In this document: piece after piece, positions 8,048 to 8,898 of the stretch
Position numbering within the stretch: the first letter of the stretch is position 1
Layout: each line of letters opens with the position of its first letter
Assembly (NCBI GenBank): GCA_023452965.1
Contig: JAEXUU010000572.1
Span: forward strand, 1-8,898
DNA: 8,898 bases
Reading direction: 5' to 3'
Source of the DNA: Pseudomonadota bacterium
GTDB taxonomy: Bacteria; Pseudomonadota; Alphaproteobacteria; Rhizobiales; Beijerinckiaceae
The notes under the pieces: generated by a model
Told to the model about the DNA's origin: nothing
Databases searched by the model: none
The model's input: only the letters and a program-made list of their open reading frames with translations
Translations under genes and position numbers: made by a program

Positions 8048-8506
8048 TCAGGGGCGGACGGCGATGGCGACGATCTCGACCTTCGCATCCAGGGGAAGGC
8101 GCGCGACCTCGACCGTGGCGCGTGCCGGCGGGGCGGTCTTGAAATAACTGCCATAGACCCCGTTCATCTTGCCGAAGTCGTTGAGGTCCTTCAGGAAAAC
8201 GTTGGTCGAGACGATATGGTCCATGGTCAGGCCGTCGGCTTCGAGGACGGCCTTGAGGTTTTCCAGCGTCTGCCTGGTCTGGTCCTCGATGCTGGCGTCC
8301 TTCATGAACTGCTTGGTCTTCGGATCGATCGCGACCTGCCCGGCGAGAAACACCATGTTCCCGACCTTGATCGCCTGCGAATAGGGGCCGATCGCCTCGG
8401 GCGCGTTCGGTGTCGCGATCACCGTCTTGCCCGCGGTCTGGGCGATGGCCTGTGTGGCCAGAAGGAGTGTGCCCGCCAAAGCGAGCGCGGCGTGAAACCT
8501 GATCAT
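8048..8506 (-). CDS. RidA-family protein with N-terminal signal peptide
   Basis: This 152-residue protein has a typical signal sequence: MIRFH, then the hydrophobic stretch AALALAGTLLLA, then a likely signal peptidase I site near QAIAQ (about 19-23). The mature part is a complete RidA (YjgF/YER057c/UK114) domain with IGPYSQAIKVGNMVFLAGQV, a central TLENLKAVLEADGLTMDHIV block, and ARATVEVARLPLDAKVEIVA. R129 in that last block corresponds to the catalytic arginine of RidA (Arg105 in E. coli). Canonical RidA trimers hydrolyse reactive enamines/imines from PLP enzymes in the cytosol. An exported version probably works on other substrates in the periplasm. I chose the ATG at 8506 because GGAGGT lies seven bases upstream and the signal peptide starts there; the open frame to 8539 adds 11 unlikely residues. 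It appears to be the first gene of a run with trmL and hemF. Confidence 0.9.
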   Translation of the reverse strand: MIRFHAALALAGTLLLATQAIAQTAGKTVIATPNAPEAIGPYSQAIKVGNMVFLAGQVAIDPKTKQFMKDASIEDQTRQTLENLKAVLEADGLTMDHIVSTNVFLKDLNDFGKMNGVYGSYFKTAPPARATVEVARLPLDAKVEIVAIAVRP

Positions 8507-8513
8507 CGAGCAG

Positions 8514-8519
8514 ACCTCC
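8514..8519 (-). promoter_or_regulatory. Ribosome binding site of the RidA-family gene
   Basis: The minus strand reads GGAGGT seven bases upstream of the ATG at 8506. It decides between that start and the in-frame ATG at 8539. Confidence 0.75.
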
Positions 8520-8550
8520 GGATCGCCGCCTTCATGCACGGCGCGGCCTC

Positions 8551-8579
8551 ATGCTCTGCGGGGTGATGATGCCCGGCAA
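8551..8579 (-). promoter_or_regulatory. Possible promoter of the RidA-family gene (weak)
   Basis: The minus strand reads TTGCCG (plus-strand 8574-8579), a 17-base spacer and GAGCAT (8551-8556). Match is four of six for the -35 and three of six for the -10. It would give a leader of about 38 bases carrying the GGAGGT site. Suggested by position more than by quality. Confidence 0.25.
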
Positions 8580-8639
8580 GCGGGAAACCGGCGCGATTGC
8601 AACTTAAGTCGGGAGTCTTTCGTCGTAGATCCAGCGGCC

Positions 8640-8724
8640 ACTGCAGGGCGACGCGCTTGCGCCATGCTGCAGTCTGCTGTCATGGCATGACGAGCCGCGC
8701 TTGCAGGCTCTGGTTGCCGCAAGC
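8640..8724. repeat. Cluster of three inverted repeats upstream of the ABC transporter gene
   Basis: Three dyads lie in 85 bases. First, ACTGCAG (8640-8646) pairs with CTGCAGT (8667-8673), and inside it GGCG (8647-8650) pairs with CGCC (8660-8663) with an ATG bulge. Second, GTCATG-G-CATGAC (8679-8691) is a perfect 13-base palindrome with an operator-like form. Third, GCTTGC (8699-8704) pairs with GCAAGC (8719-8724), with inner GGC/GCC pairing and a one-base bulge. The 9-mer CGCGCTTGC also occurs twice, at 8652 and 8696. These could be regulator sites or a structured leader; no known RNA family is recognised. Confidence 0.45.
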
Positions 8725-8762
8725 TGCACGCACCATATCGGTCACGTAGCCATTGCCTGCCT

Positions 8763-8769
8763 AGGAGGG
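8763..8769 (+). promoter_or_regulatory. Ribosome binding site of the ABC transporter gene
   Basis: AGGAGGG is a strong Shine-Dalgarno sequence, but it lies 13 bases before the ATG at 8783, longer than usual. No alternative in-frame start closer to it exists. Confidence 0.55.
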
Positions 8770-8782
8770 CGATCCCACGTCC

Positions 8783-8898
8783 ATGTTCGCCCCGCTGTTC
8801 CGGTTCCTCGAAAGCCGCGTCGACGTCTTCGAGCCCTTCGACGAGACCAGGACGCCACCGCGCGGCGTCTTCCCCTTCATGTGGCACCACATCAAGGG
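8783..8898 (+). CDS. Probable ABC exporter (permease/ATPase), N-terminal fragment
   Basis: Only 38 codons are present before the window ends. The translation starts MFAPLFRFLESRVDVFEPFD and continues through TPPRGVFPFMWHHIKG. This resembles the N-terminal leader of alphaproteobacterial half-size ABC exporters, in which a short amphipathic helix and a PP-R-G segment precede the first membrane helix (family pattern: F-ER-VDP-PP-GL-FFWHY). No membrane helix or ATPase motif is inside the window, so the call rests on N-terminal similarity alone. The frame stays open to the edge and has a strong upstream AGGAGGG. Confidence 0.6.
   Translation, partial: MFAPLFRFLESRVDVFEPFDETRTPPRGVFPFMWHHIK

Noticed and set aside
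6723..8566. Long plus-strand open frames opposite hemF, trmL and the RidA-family gene
   Set aside because: Opposite-strand frames carry the complete signatures of known enzymes; these have none.
8549..8890. Minus-strand 113-codon open frame over the right intergenic region
   Set aside because: It overlaps the start of the ABC transporter gene in antisense, has no ribosome binding site or recognisable domain, and ends within the RidA upstream region.

Overview
The window is a dense, GC-rich stretch of ordinary bacterial chromosome. Gene content and order point to an alphaproteobacterium of the order Hyphomicrobiales (Rhizobiales); a Bosea-like genus is a guess from protein style only. I see no insertion sequence, phage gene, CRISPR array, tRNA or rRNA. 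The long open frames antisense to the real genes are by-products of high third-position GC.

Left part, minus strand (1-3498): a tightly packed operon of a MoxR-family AAA+ ATPase, a DUF58 protein with an intact MIDAS motif, and the N-terminal 510 residues of a BatA/DUF4159 membrane protein that runs off the left edge. This set matches the cell-envelope operon known from Rhizobium leguminosarum (RL3499-RL3502). The likely logic is an ATPase acting with vWA-type partners at the membrane.

Middle part, plus strand (3683-6515): a divergent run of DUF1285 protein, NUDIX CoA pyrophosphatase, small two-helix membrane protein (DUF6111) and CCA tRNA nucleotidyltransferase. The first two overlap by one base and the last two by 14 bases, so translational coupling is likely. 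A GC-rich hairpin follows cca and separates it from the convergent hemF.

Right part, minus strand (6588-8506): a RidA-family protein with a clear signal peptide, then trmL (tRNA wobble 2'-O-methyltransferase), then hemF (oxygen-dependent coproporphyrinogen III oxidase), with gaps of 45 and 20 bases. A 276-base divergent intergenic region with three inverted-repeat structures in 85 bases precedes the first 38 codons of a probable ABC exporter that runs off the right edge.

Most of this is conserved core genome. The parts worth a second look are the exported RidA protein, the degenerate MIDAS in the BatA/DUF4159 protein next to an intact one in its DUF58 neighbour, the function-poor DUF1285/DUF6111 genes locked to CoA and tRNA enzymes, and the structured leader before the ABC transporter. 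I do not see a clearly undescribed system.
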